From Sediminibacterium sp. (lineage in GTDB: Bacteria > Bacteroidota > Bacteroidia > B-17B0 > Aurantibacillaceae): DNA of 64,000 bases. The stretch lies in contig JASGCO010000007.1 of NCBI GenBank assembly GCA_030054095.1, positions 62,001 to 126,000 on the forward strand. The letters run 5' to 3'. Position 1 is the stretch's first letter; each line of letters opens with the position of its first letter. The notes below the pieces were generated by a model. That model made no database searches and had not been told where the DNA came from. It saw only the letters and a program-made list of their open reading frames with translations. Below, piece after piece: positions 36,923 to 46,227 of this stretch. The position numbers and the translations under genes were made by a program.

Positions 36923-37261
36923 TCAGTTGTGACCAGAGTTAAAGCTCCATTCGAGAATAGTACGAATGATTTTTGGGCTAACTGTTTTTGGAGAAATCAG
37001 GTTTGAAAAGTCAGGACATTTTAATCGTATTGTTACCGATTCTTTTTTTTCTATTCCGGGAAAGAATGAACCTGTGCTTAACAGGTAACTTTCCTCAGCG
37101 TTTTTATGAATAAAAAAATGTTTGATTTTAAACCGTTGATCTTCTGATACTATAGTAATACTTAACATATTTCCCGCTTCGTCAAATTCGTCCTTTACCC
37201 ACCAGAAAAACAGCTCAGAGTTGTACGTTATTTTTCGTTTGGTTTTGCCGGATATAGCCAT
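36923..37261 (-). CDS. Hypothetical protein, 112 residues
   Basis: 112 residues, no signal peptide or membrane helix; probably cytoplasmic. The sequence is mainly beta-strand in character (KRKITYNSELFFWWVKDEFD; MLSITIVSEDQRFKIKHFFI) and ends with a short helix (IIRTILEWSFNSG). The N-terminal pattern of a K-R-K-I-x-Y strand followed by F-x-W-W-V-K-D is one I associate with uncharacterised Bacteroidota proteins, without function. It stands alone between the repeat element and the polysaccharide genes. Confidence 0.6.
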   Translation of the reverse strand: MAISGKTKRKITYNSELFFWWVKDEFDEAGNMLSITIVSEDQRFKIKHFFIHKNAEESYLLSTGSFFPGIEKKESVTIRLKCPDFSNLISPKTVSPKIIRTILEWSFNSGHN

Positions 37262-37347
37262 TTTGTTAGCCTATGAAATAAATGTTCTGGGGAAACATAT
37301 AGCAAATTTTTGCATCGTATTATGCTACTTATACCTGAAACGTTTGT

Positions 37348-38832
37348 TTATTTATCATCATCAGCCTCTGTTAAAGAAGCTGTTTCTTCTTTAGCATTTT
37401 CCGTGTCTTTATGGTATGTATCAATACACACCAATATGGCCAGAAAGCCCCAAAACGGCACCGATAATTTATCTGTATCCAAAAAGTTATTAAGAAACCC
37501 ATGAACGAAATAGGTGAAAGCGCCAAGGAATACGCCAATGCTCAGGAATCTTAAATTTCGGTCTTTTACCGTATAAGCTAATCTGTATCCTAAAAACATA
37601 GTAGCAAACAACAGTATAAAAAACAAGAGCGATCCTAAAAGTCCCTGTTCGCAAAGTGAGCCTAAATATTCACTATGAGCGTTCCCGTTAGTGCCAAAAT
37701 TAGTACTGATAATGGTACGATCTTTACTTAACTGATACGGAGCATAGTAAAACTGATAAGTGCCAGGCCCCCATCCTAAAAACGGTTTATCGTAGAACAT
37801 ACGAATAGCGCAGCTCCAGCGATTAAGACGTTCAAGGTTACTGGCATCTGTCGAAATATTGGTAACCGATTCAATATTATTGGCAAAGCCACCTTCCGCA
37901 TCGGTATTATTACGACCAAGGGCAATCAGAATTTCCTCCTGAAAGGCCAGAAATAACCCCCCTCCTATAACAATAATAAAGAGAATGGTACGGAATTTCA
38001 TTTTCAGTAAAATGGTAAGCAGAACACCAAACGCTAAAACCAGACTTAACCAACCTGCACGTGCAAACGATAAAATAATAGCCAGTACAAATAAAGCTAG
38101 CAGACCAAGGCTTAGTGACTTTACAAAAAACGTATTATTTTTCTGAAATAACATGGCAATCAAAACAGGAATAAACATGGCCAGTACCGCTCCATAAGCC
38201 GTATGATCGTTATAAAACGGCGAAACTACCCAGTCGGCCGTTTTATCGTCAAAGTTATACTGTGAGTGCTCAAGAATTGTGTAGATACAGACTAATGCTA
38301 AACTTACAGCATACACAAGAATAAATGTACTCAGGTTTTTACGTTCTTTAAAAAGCTGAGCGGTCATAAAGTAACAACTAAATACAAACCACATACGCGC
38401 CACAAGGTATTTAAACGATATCAGAACCGATTCGCTAAACAGCATGGTTATTGCCATCCAGATCAACTGCAGAATGATGATGCGTGTAATAGGATGCTTT
38501 AAAACTTTAATATCTGTAACTCTGAATTTAAGCTGATTAATAAGGTACACAACCATAATCAACGCCATCAGAGGTTCAGTAGGTAAACTCAGATCTATGC
38601 CATCCGAAATGCCCATGTTTTTGAGAGTGATGGCCAGTGGCGTGGCAAACACCATAAAAAACACCAGCTTATCAATGTGGTAAATAGTGGTGTAAGCAAT
38701 CACAATTCCTACAGGAATAAGTTGAAAAAGGTAAAAGAAGTTCCGTTTATAAACCAGAACATAAGTATTAGTGGCCAGATAAGCCACCAGTAACGCATAA
38801 AATAAAAAAATATGGCGTTGCTTACTCAGCAT
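37348..38832 (-). CDS. O-antigen ligase/polymerase family membrane protein
   Basis: 494 residues with about twelve transmembrane helices. The large periplasmic loop contains PFLGWGPGTYQFYYAPYQ followed by NAHSEYLGSLCEQGLLGS, the H-x-E/N-x-x-L-x-x-x-x-x-x-G-x-x-G signature of Wzy_C/O-antigen ligases. Such enzymes polymerise or transfer glycan chains from lipid carriers at the outer face of the inner membrane. ATG 38832 (MLSKQRHI) is preferred; the upstream in-frame extension to 38913 overlaps the preceding gene and looks spurious. The remaining overlap is 11 bp. It closes the polysaccharide operon. Confidence 0.88.
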   Translation of the reverse strand: MLSKQRHIFLFYALLVAYLATNTYVLVYKRNFFYLFQLIPVGIVIAYTTIYHIDKLVFFMVFATPLAITLKNMGISDGIDLSLPTEPLMALIMVVYLINQLKFRVTDIKVLKHPITRIIILQLIWMAITMLFSESVLISFKYLVARMWFVFSCYFMTAQLFKERKNLSTFILVYAVSLALVCIYTILEHSQYNFDDKTADWVVSPFYNDHTAYGAVLAMFIPVLIAMLFQKNNTFFVKSLSLGLLALFVLAIILSFARAGWLSLVLAFGVLLTILLKMKFRTILFIIVIGGGLFLAFQEEILIALGRNNTDAEGGFANNIESVTNISTDASNLERLNRWSCAIRMFYDKPFLGWGPGTYQFYYAPYQLSKDRTIISTNFGTNGNAHSEYLGSLCEQGLLGSLLFFILLFATMFLGYRLAYTVKDRNLRFLSIGVFLGAFTYFVHGFLNNFLDTDKLSVPFWGFLAILVCIDTYHKDTENAKEETASLTEADDDK

Positions 38833-39754
38833 ATTTACTATTTCCGCGAATAGAGAGGTAAATAAAGAAAATACTGGCCAAAGCAAATACCGATAACATG
38901 GCGCTGATGACAAGCACTAAACGTACAGGGCTCGCTTTTTTATCGGGTAAAGACGGAGAGGACACGACATTACAGAAACTTAACTTGCTGTTATAATCCA
39001 GTTTGTTTTTATCCAGTTCTTTTTTCAGGAATTCCCGGATTCCTTTTTCCGTTTCCATACGACGATATATTTCAGTTAACTCCGGGTATTTAATAAAAAG
39101 ACCTGTGAGAATGGTATCTTGTATTGCCGAAAGCTTATCTCCCTTTACTAACAACTTAGCTACAGCTTTCGACATGGCCCGGTGATCCATAATTTTATAG
39201 GTTTTCCGTAAATTCTGTTCGCATTTCAAAAGGGAGTCAATAACATGTTCGGTTTTAGTAAGCTGGTTCTGATAATTTGAAATGTAATCTGATATGTTTT
39301 TCCGTTTAATAGCCATGATAAGCGAATCGGTTCGTTTGATAATGGCATAGTTCAGTTTCTGAGCCATAACCGGATCGGTATCCAGTACTTCCAGATTAAT
39401 AGACTCATAAAGTGTTGGACTTACACTTACGTTTTCTTTGTACATTAATCCCAGATAGTTTTTTACAAGAGGATCTTTGCGGTCTATTTTATAATGCGAG
39501 TAAAGATCAAATTGTTCTGCAACGGCATATTTGATCTCTTCTGAGTTAAAATACTGTATTAATTGTTCTGTATTAGACTCTTCGCTGCCAGGCGTAAGGT
39601 TTAGCGGATATACAACGGCAATTGATTTATATTTTGGTTTTATCAAAAACGAAGCTGCGTATGCACAAGCACCGGCAATAATAGTTGCCAGTATAATACT
39701 GTTCTTGTTTTTAAGGAGAACATCAATTATCTCTTGAGTTTTAAAATTTTTCAC
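38822..39754 (-). CDS. Wzz-like chain-length determinant / polysaccharide co-polymerase (copy 2)
   Basis: 310 residues with the Wzz topology: an N-terminal helix (ILATIIAGACAYAASFLIKP at about 21-40) immediately followed by the PKYKSIAVVYPL strand, a long periplasmic coiled region, and a C-terminal helix (LVLVISAMLSVFALASIFFI). The pair of helices with a large helical periplasmic domain is diagnostic; such proteins set glycan chain length by assembling around the polymerase. There is no cytoplasmic tyrosine-kinase domain. It is separated by 1 bp from its paralog and overlaps the ligase gene, so all three are coupled. Confidence 0.85.
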   Translation of the reverse strand: MKNFKTQEIIDVLLKNKNSIILATIIAGACAYAASFLIKPKYKSIAVVYPLNLTPGSEESNTEQLIQYFNSEEIKYAVAEQFDLYSHYKIDRKDPLVKNYLGLMYKENVSVSPTLYESINLEVLDTDPVMAQKLNYAIIKRTDSLIMAIKRKNISDYISNYQNQLTKTEHVIDSLLKCEQNLRKTYKIMDHRAMSKAVAKLLVKGDKLSAIQDTILTGLFIKYPELTEIYRRMETEKGIREFLKKELDKNKLDYNSKLSFCNVVSSPSLPDKKASPVRLVLVISAMLSVFALASIFFIYLSIRGNSKYAE

Positions 39755-39755
39755 G

Positions 39756-40772
39756 TTACAGTTTGTTTTTTAGTTGGGTTAAACGTTCAGAAATTAAAAG
39801 ATAAACAAAAGCCAGTATCAACGCAGAGAATGCGCTGATAAGCGTAATAATGGCGCGTTGGGGTTTAGCCCTGTATTCATTAGGTTTGGCTTTTTCTACC
39901 ACAAATGTAGCGGGTATATTGGTATTCACATTCACAAGCGCCTCATCGTATTTAGCCTTAATGACAGGGAATTTAAAACGGTACTTTCTTAAGTTTTCAC
40001 TGATTAACTGATAAGCACCCCCATACTGTTTAAGGTTATTCAGCTTTTCTTCGAGGGCTTTCATGCCTGTGGTATTTCCTTTTTCCAGTGCTTTAGCGTA
40101 GCTTTTGGTATAGGCCTCTACATCACTTTTATAATCCAGAATACCCAGTTTACGTAAACTCTGTAAACTATCTTCCAATTCATTCATGCGGGTAATGGTA
40201 TTGTGGTATTCTTTTTCAATAATACTCAGTGCCTTTTTAGCTATGCCACTGCTCATCTGGTATTTTAAACTGTCGCAACTGGTTACAATGCTGTTTGCTA
40301 CTTCAGCGGCACCATTGGCGGTATAATCAAAACTTTCAATTTTAAGGGAATTAAACTCCGTACGTTTATAACGCACCATATCTTCCCATTTTTGGCGTAG
40401 ATTATGCAGTGCAAATTTATCCTTTTCAATCTTCCAGCGAGCCCATAAATTGTTTTTATCAGCTACCATTAATTTCAGATCATCGGAGTGAAGAAGTTGT
40501 AAAACCTTTTCTAGATCATCTTCGTCGCCTAACTGCATGTAATCTTCCTGATTCCCCTGATTTGCTTCTATCAGCAGTTTGGCAACCGAAAAATTGCGCA
40601 CTGCAAAAACAACGCTTGTTGATTTGTACTGAGGAGCGAATAAAAAGGTAAGGGCTCCGGTAACAAATGCAGTCACAAAAAACACAATAGCAAGTTTTTT
40701 TCTGTGTCTGAGCAATAGTATTAAGAGGTCCTCATTGCTTTCTGATGATGTATGCGGTGTTCCTGAATTCAC
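39756..40772 (-). CDS. Wzz-like chain-length determinant (copy 1)
   Basis: 338 residues. N-terminal helix KLAIVFFVTAFVTGALTFLF is followed by the APQYKSTSVVFA strand; a coiled periplasmic domain covers about 60-300; the C-terminal helix is AIITLISAFSALILAFVYLL. An R-A-K-P-Q-R-A motif precedes the second helix, comparable to the proline-rich segment in Wzz. It is related to but clearly different from the next gene, and two adjacent co-polymerases suggest either a heteromeric complex or two chain-length modes. Start ATG 40772 is 1 bp from the flippase gene stop. Confidence 0.85.
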   Translation of the reverse strand: MNSGTPHTSSESNEDLLILLLRHRKKLAIVFFVTAFVTGALTFLFAPQYKSTSVVFAVRNFSVAKLLIEANQGNQEDYMQLGDEDDLEKVLQLLHSDDLKLMVADKNNLWARWKIEKDKFALHNLRQKWEDMVRYKRTEFNSLKIESFDYTANGAAEVANSIVTSCDSLKYQMSSGIAKKALSIIEKEYHNTITRMNELEDSLQSLRKLGILDYKSDVEAYTKSYAKALEKGNTTGMKALEEKLNNLKQYGGAYQLISENLRKYRFKFPVIKAKYDEALVNVNTNIPATFVVEKAKPNEYRAKPQRAIITLISAFSALILAFVYLLISERLTQLKNKL

Positions 40773-40773
40773 T

Positions 40774-42222
40774 TTACTTGTATTTTATAAATCTTAAAAC
40801 CGATTTAATATTAATAATTCCTGTTACAAAAGCTAAAAGTCCGCTTAAGATAAGCATAATTACGAAATTCAACATCCAGTTTTTAGTGATGTTGAGAGAG
40901 AGGTAATTAATTAACACGAGTCCGATAATGAAGGTGAATAATGCAAAAATCAACCGCTTATTTACCTTAAACTTAAATAACTTATAGGCAATAAATACCT
41001 GCGCCAACGCTGTACCAAACTGGGTAATAATGCTGGCAATAGCACTGCCCATAGCATGGTATTTAGGAATAAGGATTAAATTGAGGGTAACGTTAACCAC
41101 AATACCTCCCAGCGCCATTTTATTGAGGTGTTTCAGACTACCATTAGCAGTTAAAAGGGTACCAAAAATGTAAGTGGTACTGATGGCTACAAAACACGAC
41201 ATCAGAAAACCAAATAGTTCAACTCCTTCGTGGGCAGTGGAACGGTAGATGATTTCAAATATGCGGTCGTTGTAAAAAACGCAGGCTACCGCAATAATAA
41301 GCGCGGGAGTAATAAGTAAAGTAAAAGAAAGCTTAACCAAATTTTCAATATTCTCTTTAAACTTAATCATGCGGCTGAACATTGGTAGTAGCTGAACTGA
41401 AAATAAGTAAGCAATCATGTTTGCGGCTTCCAGTAAACGAAACGATTTATTATAAAGACTGGTTTGAATGGTGCCTAACGGAGCGGGTAACAGGCGTTCC
41501 AGCATAACCTGATCAATACGGTTATAGCAGGACATTAAAAGAATGAGAACCGCAAACGGAAAACTCTTTTTAAGAATAAGTAAATTAAAACGCCAGTTCC
41601 AGGTAAGTTTAAAACCATGTGTTTTACGCAATACAGCTACAAATGCAATAAGAGTGGTAATCAGGTAGCCAATAGTTTGCGTATAAACGTAATTCATAAC
41701 GTTTACTTCGAGGCCAAGCCATTTAAGATACAGTACGGCAAAAATCCCGATCATTAGTATCCGGTCGAGAACCGAAATAATACTATCTGTTTTAAAAAGG
41801 TGTAAAGCCAGTAGATTGGAGCGGAGGTAAAGAATAAAGCTTAGTAAAAAACTATTAAAGGATAAAATGGTTAACAGCTTAAGGTAGCGCCAGTTGCCTT
41901 CGAAAATGAATATGCCAAGTACTATGGTAATAAACATGTAAAAAGCCCCCAGGGCAAGTTTAAGGCTCATCATGCTGCTGAAATGCTTTGACAACAGGTG
42001 GGTATTTTCAGTAATATTTTTATTGTTGAAATTGGTTAGCCCGATGTCCGCAAAAATGGTGAGTATCAGCGAAAAACTGAACAGAGTAGAGTATTCACCG
42101 TAAAAAACATTACCAACTTTGTACTGAAAAGAGGGTTCTACAAGCAAAATCCAGAATGGCTTAATAAGCAAATTAAGGAAAATAAGAATCCCAAGATTAA
42201 ATATGAACTTCTTTTGCTGCAA
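40774..42222 (-). CDS. Oligosaccharide flippase (Wzx/MOP superfamily)
   Basis: 482 residues with about fourteen transmembrane helices and no soluble domain, the expected size and topology for Wzx. Typical elements are GEYSTLFSFSLILTIFADIG with the following LTNFNNKNI near the N-terminus, FAVLILLMSCYNRIDQVMLE in the middle (a flippase hallmark) and the GGIVVNVTLNLILIPKYHAM then GSAIASIITQF block at about 400. It moves lipid-linked oligosaccharides across the inner membrane. It is the first of four tightly packed genes (flippase, two Wzz, ligase) and 142 bp from the upstream glycosyltransferase. Confidence 0.92.
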   Translation of the reverse strand: MQQKKFIFNLGILIFLNLLIKPFWILLVEPSFQYKVGNVFYGEYSTLFSFSLILTIFADIGLTNFNNKNITENTHLLSKHFSSMMSLKLALGAFYMFITIVLGIFIFEGNWRYLKLLTILSFNSFLLSFILYLRSNLLALHLFKTDSIISVLDRILMIGIFAVLYLKWLGLEVNVMNYVYTQTIGYLITTLIAFVAVLRKTHGFKLTWNWRFNLLILKKSFPFAVLILLMSCYNRIDQVMLERLLPAPLGTIQTSLYNKSFRLLEAANMIAYLFSVQLLPMFSRMIKFKENIENLVKLSFTLLITPALIIAVACVFYNDRIFEIIYRSTAHEGVELFGFLMSCFVAISTTYIFGTLLTANGSLKHLNKMALGGIVVNVTLNLILIPKYHAMGSAIASIITQFGTALAQVFIAYKLFKFKVNKRLIFALFTFIIGLVLINYLSLNITKNWMLNFVIMLILSGLLAFVTGIINIKSVLRFIKYK

Positions 42223-42364
42223 ATTAATAAGGCTGCCAAAGATAACATTTTTACCGAGGCAGCTTAAAAGTATTGTTTAATGTATTGATAAACAGATAAT
42301 TAAAGTGAGAGTGGGTTTAAAATCCTCCTTACTTTTGTTTAAGTTTGATTTATTTAACTGAATA

Positions 42365-43549
42365 TCAGTTATTTAAATCGTTTTTGTAAAAATGTACTGT
42401 TTGTTCAAAAATCCGTTCCTTGTGGTATTGTTCCTCAATTAGTTTACGGGCATTTTGATTCATGGTAGTATCACTATTTATGGCTTTTTTTATACAGGCT
42501 GCAAAATCGGAGGGAGTATCCGCTATAAAAATATCCTGACCGTGCTTGGCCCTTATACCTCTGGCGCCAAGAGTGGTTGATACAATCTTTTTCCCGGAAG
42601 CAAGTGCCTCAAGTATTTTTACACGGATTCCGTCGCCTGACAATACGGGTACAATCATCACATTGTGATGTTCAATAAATGCTTTTGCATTGCCCACTTC
42701 GCCGTGGTAATGCACGCCTTCCAGTTTAGGGTAATCCTCTGGTTTCATTTTTTTTCCAGCCAGATGGCACTCTATTTCAGGCGCCTCTTTATGAAGAATG
42801 GGCCATACCGCAGTAAGAAACCAGTTTATGCCTTCTTTATTGGGCATCCAGTCCATAGAGCCTATGTGAAAACACGTAGGTGTATGGCAAAAAACGGGAA
42901 CTGTATCCGATATGGAAATACCAAATGGCACCAAAAGCGTAGGGGTAGTTACACCTATCTGATTAAGATCAGAATTATCTTCAGGAGCAATGGTTAACAA
43001 AAGATCAACGGTATTTAAAGTGGCTATTTCCGTTTTTTTTAAGCGCTTTGCCAGTAAATTGAGGTACCATTTTTTAGGAAAGAAACCGGTATTAAACGCC
43101 AGTCTTTCCCATATTTTATGTTCTACATTATGGATACGGCAAACAATTTTGGCTTTAGAGAATTGTCGCAAACTTTTTAAGTAAAAAGCCAGAAAAATGG
43201 AATCTAGATGTATAACATCAAATGTTTCCTTTTGCAACAAGGCTATTAGCTTTAGCTCATAGTCGCGCGTATAAAAGCGCGTAACATGATACGATTGAGT
43301 ACTGAAAAGGTTAAGAAAAGCTGGTATTGCCTTTACATGGTTATTTACATATACGGAATCGAAATAAGCGAGTTGCTTATAATAGGCTGGTAACGTTTCC
43401 GTGTTAACGAAATGCTTAGAAGTGTTAAGGCTAAGCATATAGACTTTTGCTCCGGTGTTCTGATAGCCGCTTACAAAATAATCCATACCTATTGCTCCTC
43501 CATCATTGAGCGGGTAAGGGATACGGTTAGTAAGCAATAAAATCTTCAT
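42365..43549 (-). CDS. GT4-type glycosyltransferase
   Basis: 394 residues, GT-B fold. The N-terminus ILLLTNRIPYPLNDGGAIGM is the family glycine-rich loop; CRIHNVEHKIWERLA lies in the N-terminal domain; the C-terminal domain has FHIGSMDWMPNKEGINWFL and the nucleotide-sugar motif VPVLSGDGIRVKILEALASG with E-x-x-x-x-G. Donor and acceptor are unknown; similar Bacteroidota proteins build surface polysaccharide. A TATATTTG box (minus strand, 43566-43573) lies 16 nt upstream. The following polysaccharide genes begin 142 bp downstream, so it may or may not share their transcript. Confidence 0.88.
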   Translation of the reverse strand: MKILLLTNRIPYPLNDGGAIGMDYFVSGYQNTGAKVYMLSLNTSKHFVNTETLPAYYKQLAYFDSVYVNNHVKAIPAFLNLFSTQSYHVTRFYTRDYELKLIALLQKETFDVIHLDSIFLAFYLKSLRQFSKAKIVCRIHNVEHKIWERLAFNTGFFPKKWYLNLLAKRLKKTEIATLNTVDLLLTIAPEDNSDLNQIGVTTPTLLVPFGISISDTVPVFCHTPTCFHIGSMDWMPNKEGINWFLTAVWPILHKEAPEIECHLAGKKMKPEDYPKLEGVHYHGEVGNAKAFIEHHNVMIVPVLSGDGIRVKILEALASGKKIVSTTLGARGIRAKHGQDIFIADTPSDFAACIKKAINSDTTMNQNARKLIEEQYHKERIFEQTVHFYKNDLNN

Positions 43550-43565
43550 GTTCTCTTAACGGTTT

Positions 43566-43573
43566 CAAATATA
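43566..43573 (-). promoter_or_regulatory. -7 promoter box TATATTTG before the GT4 gene
   Basis: A full TAnnTTTG match on the minus strand, 16 nt before ATG 43549. No clear -33 element. Confidence 0.45.
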
Positions 43574-43640
43574 ATGATAAAGGATATATGGCGGCGGGAA
43601 TAAAAACAAAGCAGATAATTATCAGTAAATGTTTTAGTGG

Positions 43641-44912
43641 TTATATTTCCGTTTTCATCACCATTTGGTGGGTAAAGCGACTTCTTTGTTCTAAAAGCAC
43701 CAACTTATTTTCGCTTAACTTGTTAATGGTATTCTGATCGTAATTGCGGATGGTCATTAATTCGACAGGAGCGTTGTAAAGCACTTTGTATTCGTTTTGT
43801 AATTCTGAAATCAACCCCGGAATTTTATGTTCATCGTGATCTACACAAATACTGAAACTAATGGCACTATTTTGCATCATGTTTACCCTTACGTCGAACC
43901 GGGACAACTGTTTAAAAATAGAACTGAGGTTTTCCTCGGCAATAAAACTGAAGTCTTTGGGCTGAATAGAAATAAGAATCTGCTCGGTTTTAAAAATATA
44001 ACTTGTTATCCCTATTCGTTTATCGGTATCCTTAATTACCGTTCCTGATTCCGATGGTTTTAAAAATGATTTTACGTAAAGCGGAATGTTTTTATTTTGA
44101 AGCGGTTTAATCGTTTTGGGATGAATAACGGATGCGCCGTAATAGGTCAGCTCTATAGCGTCCTGATAGGTTAATTCATCAATTTTCTGGGTGTTTTTAA
44201 AATACTTGGGATCGGCATTCAAAACCCCTGGCACATCTTTCCAGATAGTCACGTGCGCTGCATTGCTGAAATATGCCAGTAAGGCAGCTGTATAATCACT
44301 TCCTTCACGCCCCAGAGTAGTCATAAAGTTTTCCGAAGTACCACCGATAAAACCCTGCGTTATCAAAATTTTAGTGCTGCCAAACTGTGGAAGCAACTGC
44401 GTATCAACCAATGTTTGCGACAAATCATAATCTACTTTCCCTTCGCGGTAGGTATTATCCGTTTGTATAATCCCGCGCGCATCTATCCATGTGTTAGAAA
44501 TGGATTGGGTGTTGAGATAGGCACTGATGATTTTAGTAGCCAGTACTTCGCCAAGTCCTACAATCTGGTCGTATTCCTGATTGTAACCGAAGGCAGGTTC
44601 ATCTTCGATGGCCCACTGCATTTCTACAAATACATTTTCAAAATCATTATAAACAGCGTGCGATGTATCAGGAATAAGTTCTTTCAGAATTTGCAGATGC
44701 ACTTGTTTAAGTTCTTCCAGTAATGCAGCAGCATTCCCTTCTTTGTAAAAATACGCGTTCACCAATTTTTCCAGATGATTGGTCGTTTTTCCCATTGCGG
44801 AAATAACAACAATGGTTGGTGTTTGCGCGTATGCTTTTAAAATAGAAGCAACATTTTTTACGGCAGAAGCATCTTTTACCGAAGCGCCGCCGAATTTGAA
44901 TATCTGTATCAT
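43641..44912 (-). CDS. Aspartate kinase, monofunctional
   Basis: About 423 residues. First enzyme of the lysine/threonine/methionine pathway, phosphorylating aspartate. The kinase signature IFKFGGASVKDASAVKNVA is at the N-terminus; VVISAMGKTTNHLEKLV, TLGREGSDYTAALLAYFSNA and VNADPK-like NADPKYF follow. The C-terminal 140 residues correspond to ACT regulatory domains (ILISIQPKDFSFIAEENLSS), normally sensitive to lysine or threonine, but there is no homoserine-dehydrogenase domain. ATG 44912 fits the family; ATG 44924 (MNLN) is an alternative. No lysine riboswitch is visible in front. It lies downstream of dnaN beyond a terminator. Confidence 0.93.
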   Translation of the reverse strand: MIQIFKFGGASVKDASAVKNVASILKAYAQTPTIVVISAMGKTTNHLEKLVNAYFYKEGNAAALLEELKQVHLQILKELIPDTSHAVYNDFENVFVEMQWAIEDEPAFGYNQEYDQIVGLGEVLATKIISAYLNTQSISNTWIDARGIIQTDNTYREGKVDYDLSQTLVDTQLLPQFGSTKILITQGFIGGTSENFMTTLGREGSDYTAALLAYFSNAAHVTIWKDVPGVLNADPKYFKNTQKIDELTYQDAIELTYYGASVIHPKTIKPLQNKNIPLYVKSFLKPSESGTVIKDTDKRIGITSYIFKTEQILISIQPKDFSFIAEENLSSIFKQLSRFDVRVNMMQNSAISFSICVDHDEHKIPGLISELQNEYKVLYNAPVELMTIRNYDQNTINKLSENKLVLLEQRSRFTHQMVMKTEI

Positions 44913-44939
44913 GTTTAAATTCATCAGGAAGTGCTGTCC

Positions 44940-44957
44940 TTCCGGTAACAACCGGAA
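44940..44957 (-). other. Short hairpin in front of the aspartokinase gene
   Basis: TTCCGG (44940-44945) pairs with CCGGAA (44952-44957) around a 6-nt loop, 28 bases upstream of ATG 44912. It may influence translation initiation. Confidence 0.35.
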
Positions 44958-44971
44958 ATGGATTTTACAGA

Positions 44972-45019
44972 CCTCATAAAAAATCCCTTACCGGTAAGGG
45001 GAAGGGATTTTTTGTGAGG
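44972..45019 (-). terminator. Terminator between dnaN and aspartokinase with alternative inner hairpin
   Basis: Arms 44972-44989 and 45002-45019 form an 18-bp stem with one G-U-type mismatch; the inner part (AAAAAATCCCTT with AAGGGATTTTTT) ends in a U-run on the minus strand. A competing small hairpin, CCCTTA-CCGG-TAAGGG, lies at 44985-45000 and uses some of the same bases. Confidence 0.75.
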
Positions 45020-45030
45020 ACAAGTTCATT

Positions 45031-46152
45031 TTAATTATTGAGCATTACCGGCATTACCAGCATCAGTACGTCTTCACCCGGATTGGATTTCTGGCTTGGT
45101 AAAATAATTCCTGCACGATTAGGGGCACTCATTTCAATCGTGATTTCATCGCTGTCAAGATTGCTAACCATTTCTACCAGAAACTTGGAGTTAAATCCGA
45201 TTTCCATGTCTTCACCAATATAAGTACACACTAAATGCTCTGTGCCATCGTTGGCAAAATCCAAATCTTCAGCACTAACCGTCAGTGAACTACCGGCAAC
45301 TTTTAAACGGATCTGGTGCGTCGCTTTGTTGGCAAATACACTCACCCGCTTCAGAGCGCCTAATAACTGGCTGCGGTCAATCGTTAATTTATTCGGATTC
45401 TGTTTAGGAATTACGGCTTCATAATTAGGATATTTTCCGTCAATTAAACGGCATACCAGATTAATGCTTCCAAAACTGTATAAGGCATTCGTTTTATTAA
45501 ATTCTATTTTAACGGCATCATCAATGCCAGATAACAAACCTTTTAAAACATTTAATGGTTTTTTAGGCATAATAAAACCGGCCACACTTCCCGCTTTGGC
45601 ATCGTTACGGGTGTAGCGAACCAGTTTATGCGCATCGGTAGCTACAAAAATGGAGTTGGTTTCATTAAACTGGCAAAATACCCCGCTCATAACCGGACGT
45701 AAATCATCATTGCCCGTAGCAAAAATAGTTTTATTTATAGCCGATAGCAGAATATCACTTTTAATAACGATAGAAGATTGCGACTCCAGTTTAGGGAGTT
45801 TAGGGTACTCTTCGCCATTGTGCCCTGTTAACGTATAGTCACCATTGGCAGTTTTCAGTTTTGCCGTTAGTTTCGATTTTTCAACAATTATAGATATAGG
45901 TTGTTCCGGCAAATTAGAAAGCGCTTCCAGTAAAGTTTTGGCCGGAATAGCCAACGATCCGCTTTCAGAGGCTTCTACTTTTAAACTTGTCGTTATCGTA
46001 GTTTCCATATCACTGGCGGATAAGGTAAGTTCGCCTTTAGCGACTTCAAACAAAAAACAATCTAAAATAGGAATAGTATTACTGGAGTTTAAAACGCCAC
46101 CAATTGATTTTAGCTGTTTTAGAAGCGCACCGGATGATACAACAAAATTCAT
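45031..46152 (-). CDS. dnaN: DNA polymerase III beta subunit (sliding clamp)
   Basis: 373 residues, the normal clamp length. The ring-forming processivity factor of the replicative polymerase. Recognisable pieces are MNFVVSSGALLKQLKSIGGV at the start, ATDAHKLVRY in domain 2 (the A-T-D-x-H/R-L motif), and the C-terminal MPVMLNN, matching the conserved M-P-[MV]-x-L end that contributes to the partner-binding pocket. There is no dnaA beside it, so this is not the classical dnaA-dnaN origin arrangement. A TAATTTTG box (minus strand, 46174-46181) sits about 21 nt upstream. Downstream lies a strong terminator. Confidence 0.98.
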   Translation of the reverse strand: MNFVVSSGALLKQLKSIGGVLNSSNTIPILDCFLFEVAKGELTLSASDMETTITTSLKVEASESGSLAIPAKTLLEALSNLPEQPISIIVEKSKLTAKLKTANGDYTLTGHNGEEYPKLPKLESQSSIVIKSDILLSAINKTIFATGNDDLRPVMSGVFCQFNETNSIFVATDAHKLVRYTRNDAKAGSVAGFIMPKKPLNVLKGLLSGIDDAVKIEFNKTNALYSFGSINLVCRLIDGKYPNYEAVIPKQNPNKLTIDRSQLLGALKRVSVFANKATHQIRLKVAGSSLTVSAEDLDFANDGTEHLVCTYIGEDMEIGFNSKFLVEMVSNLDSDEITIEMSAPNRAGIILPSQKSNPGEDVLMLVMPVMLNN

Positions 46153-46173
46153 AAATGTAATGTATTAGTGTAA

Positions 46174-46181
46174 CAAAATTA
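46174..46181 (-). promoter_or_regulatory. -7 promoter box TAATTTTG before dnaN
   Basis: A full TAnnTTTG match on the minus strand, 21 nt before ATG 46152. No -33 element was identified with confidence. Confidence 0.45.
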
Positions 46182-46227
46182 CATTTAAGCAAGGCTTTGG
46201 ATAAGTGAAAGTGTTCAGAGTTATAAG

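Noticed and set aside
44913..45030. Possible lysine riboswitch in front of aspartokinase
   Set aside because: The leader is only about 120 nt including the dnaN terminator and has none of the conserved lysine-riboswitch elements.
45031..46152. Replication origin next to dnaN
   Set aside because: No dnaA, recF or DnaA-box cluster nearby; in Bacteroidota dnaN is often away from the origin.
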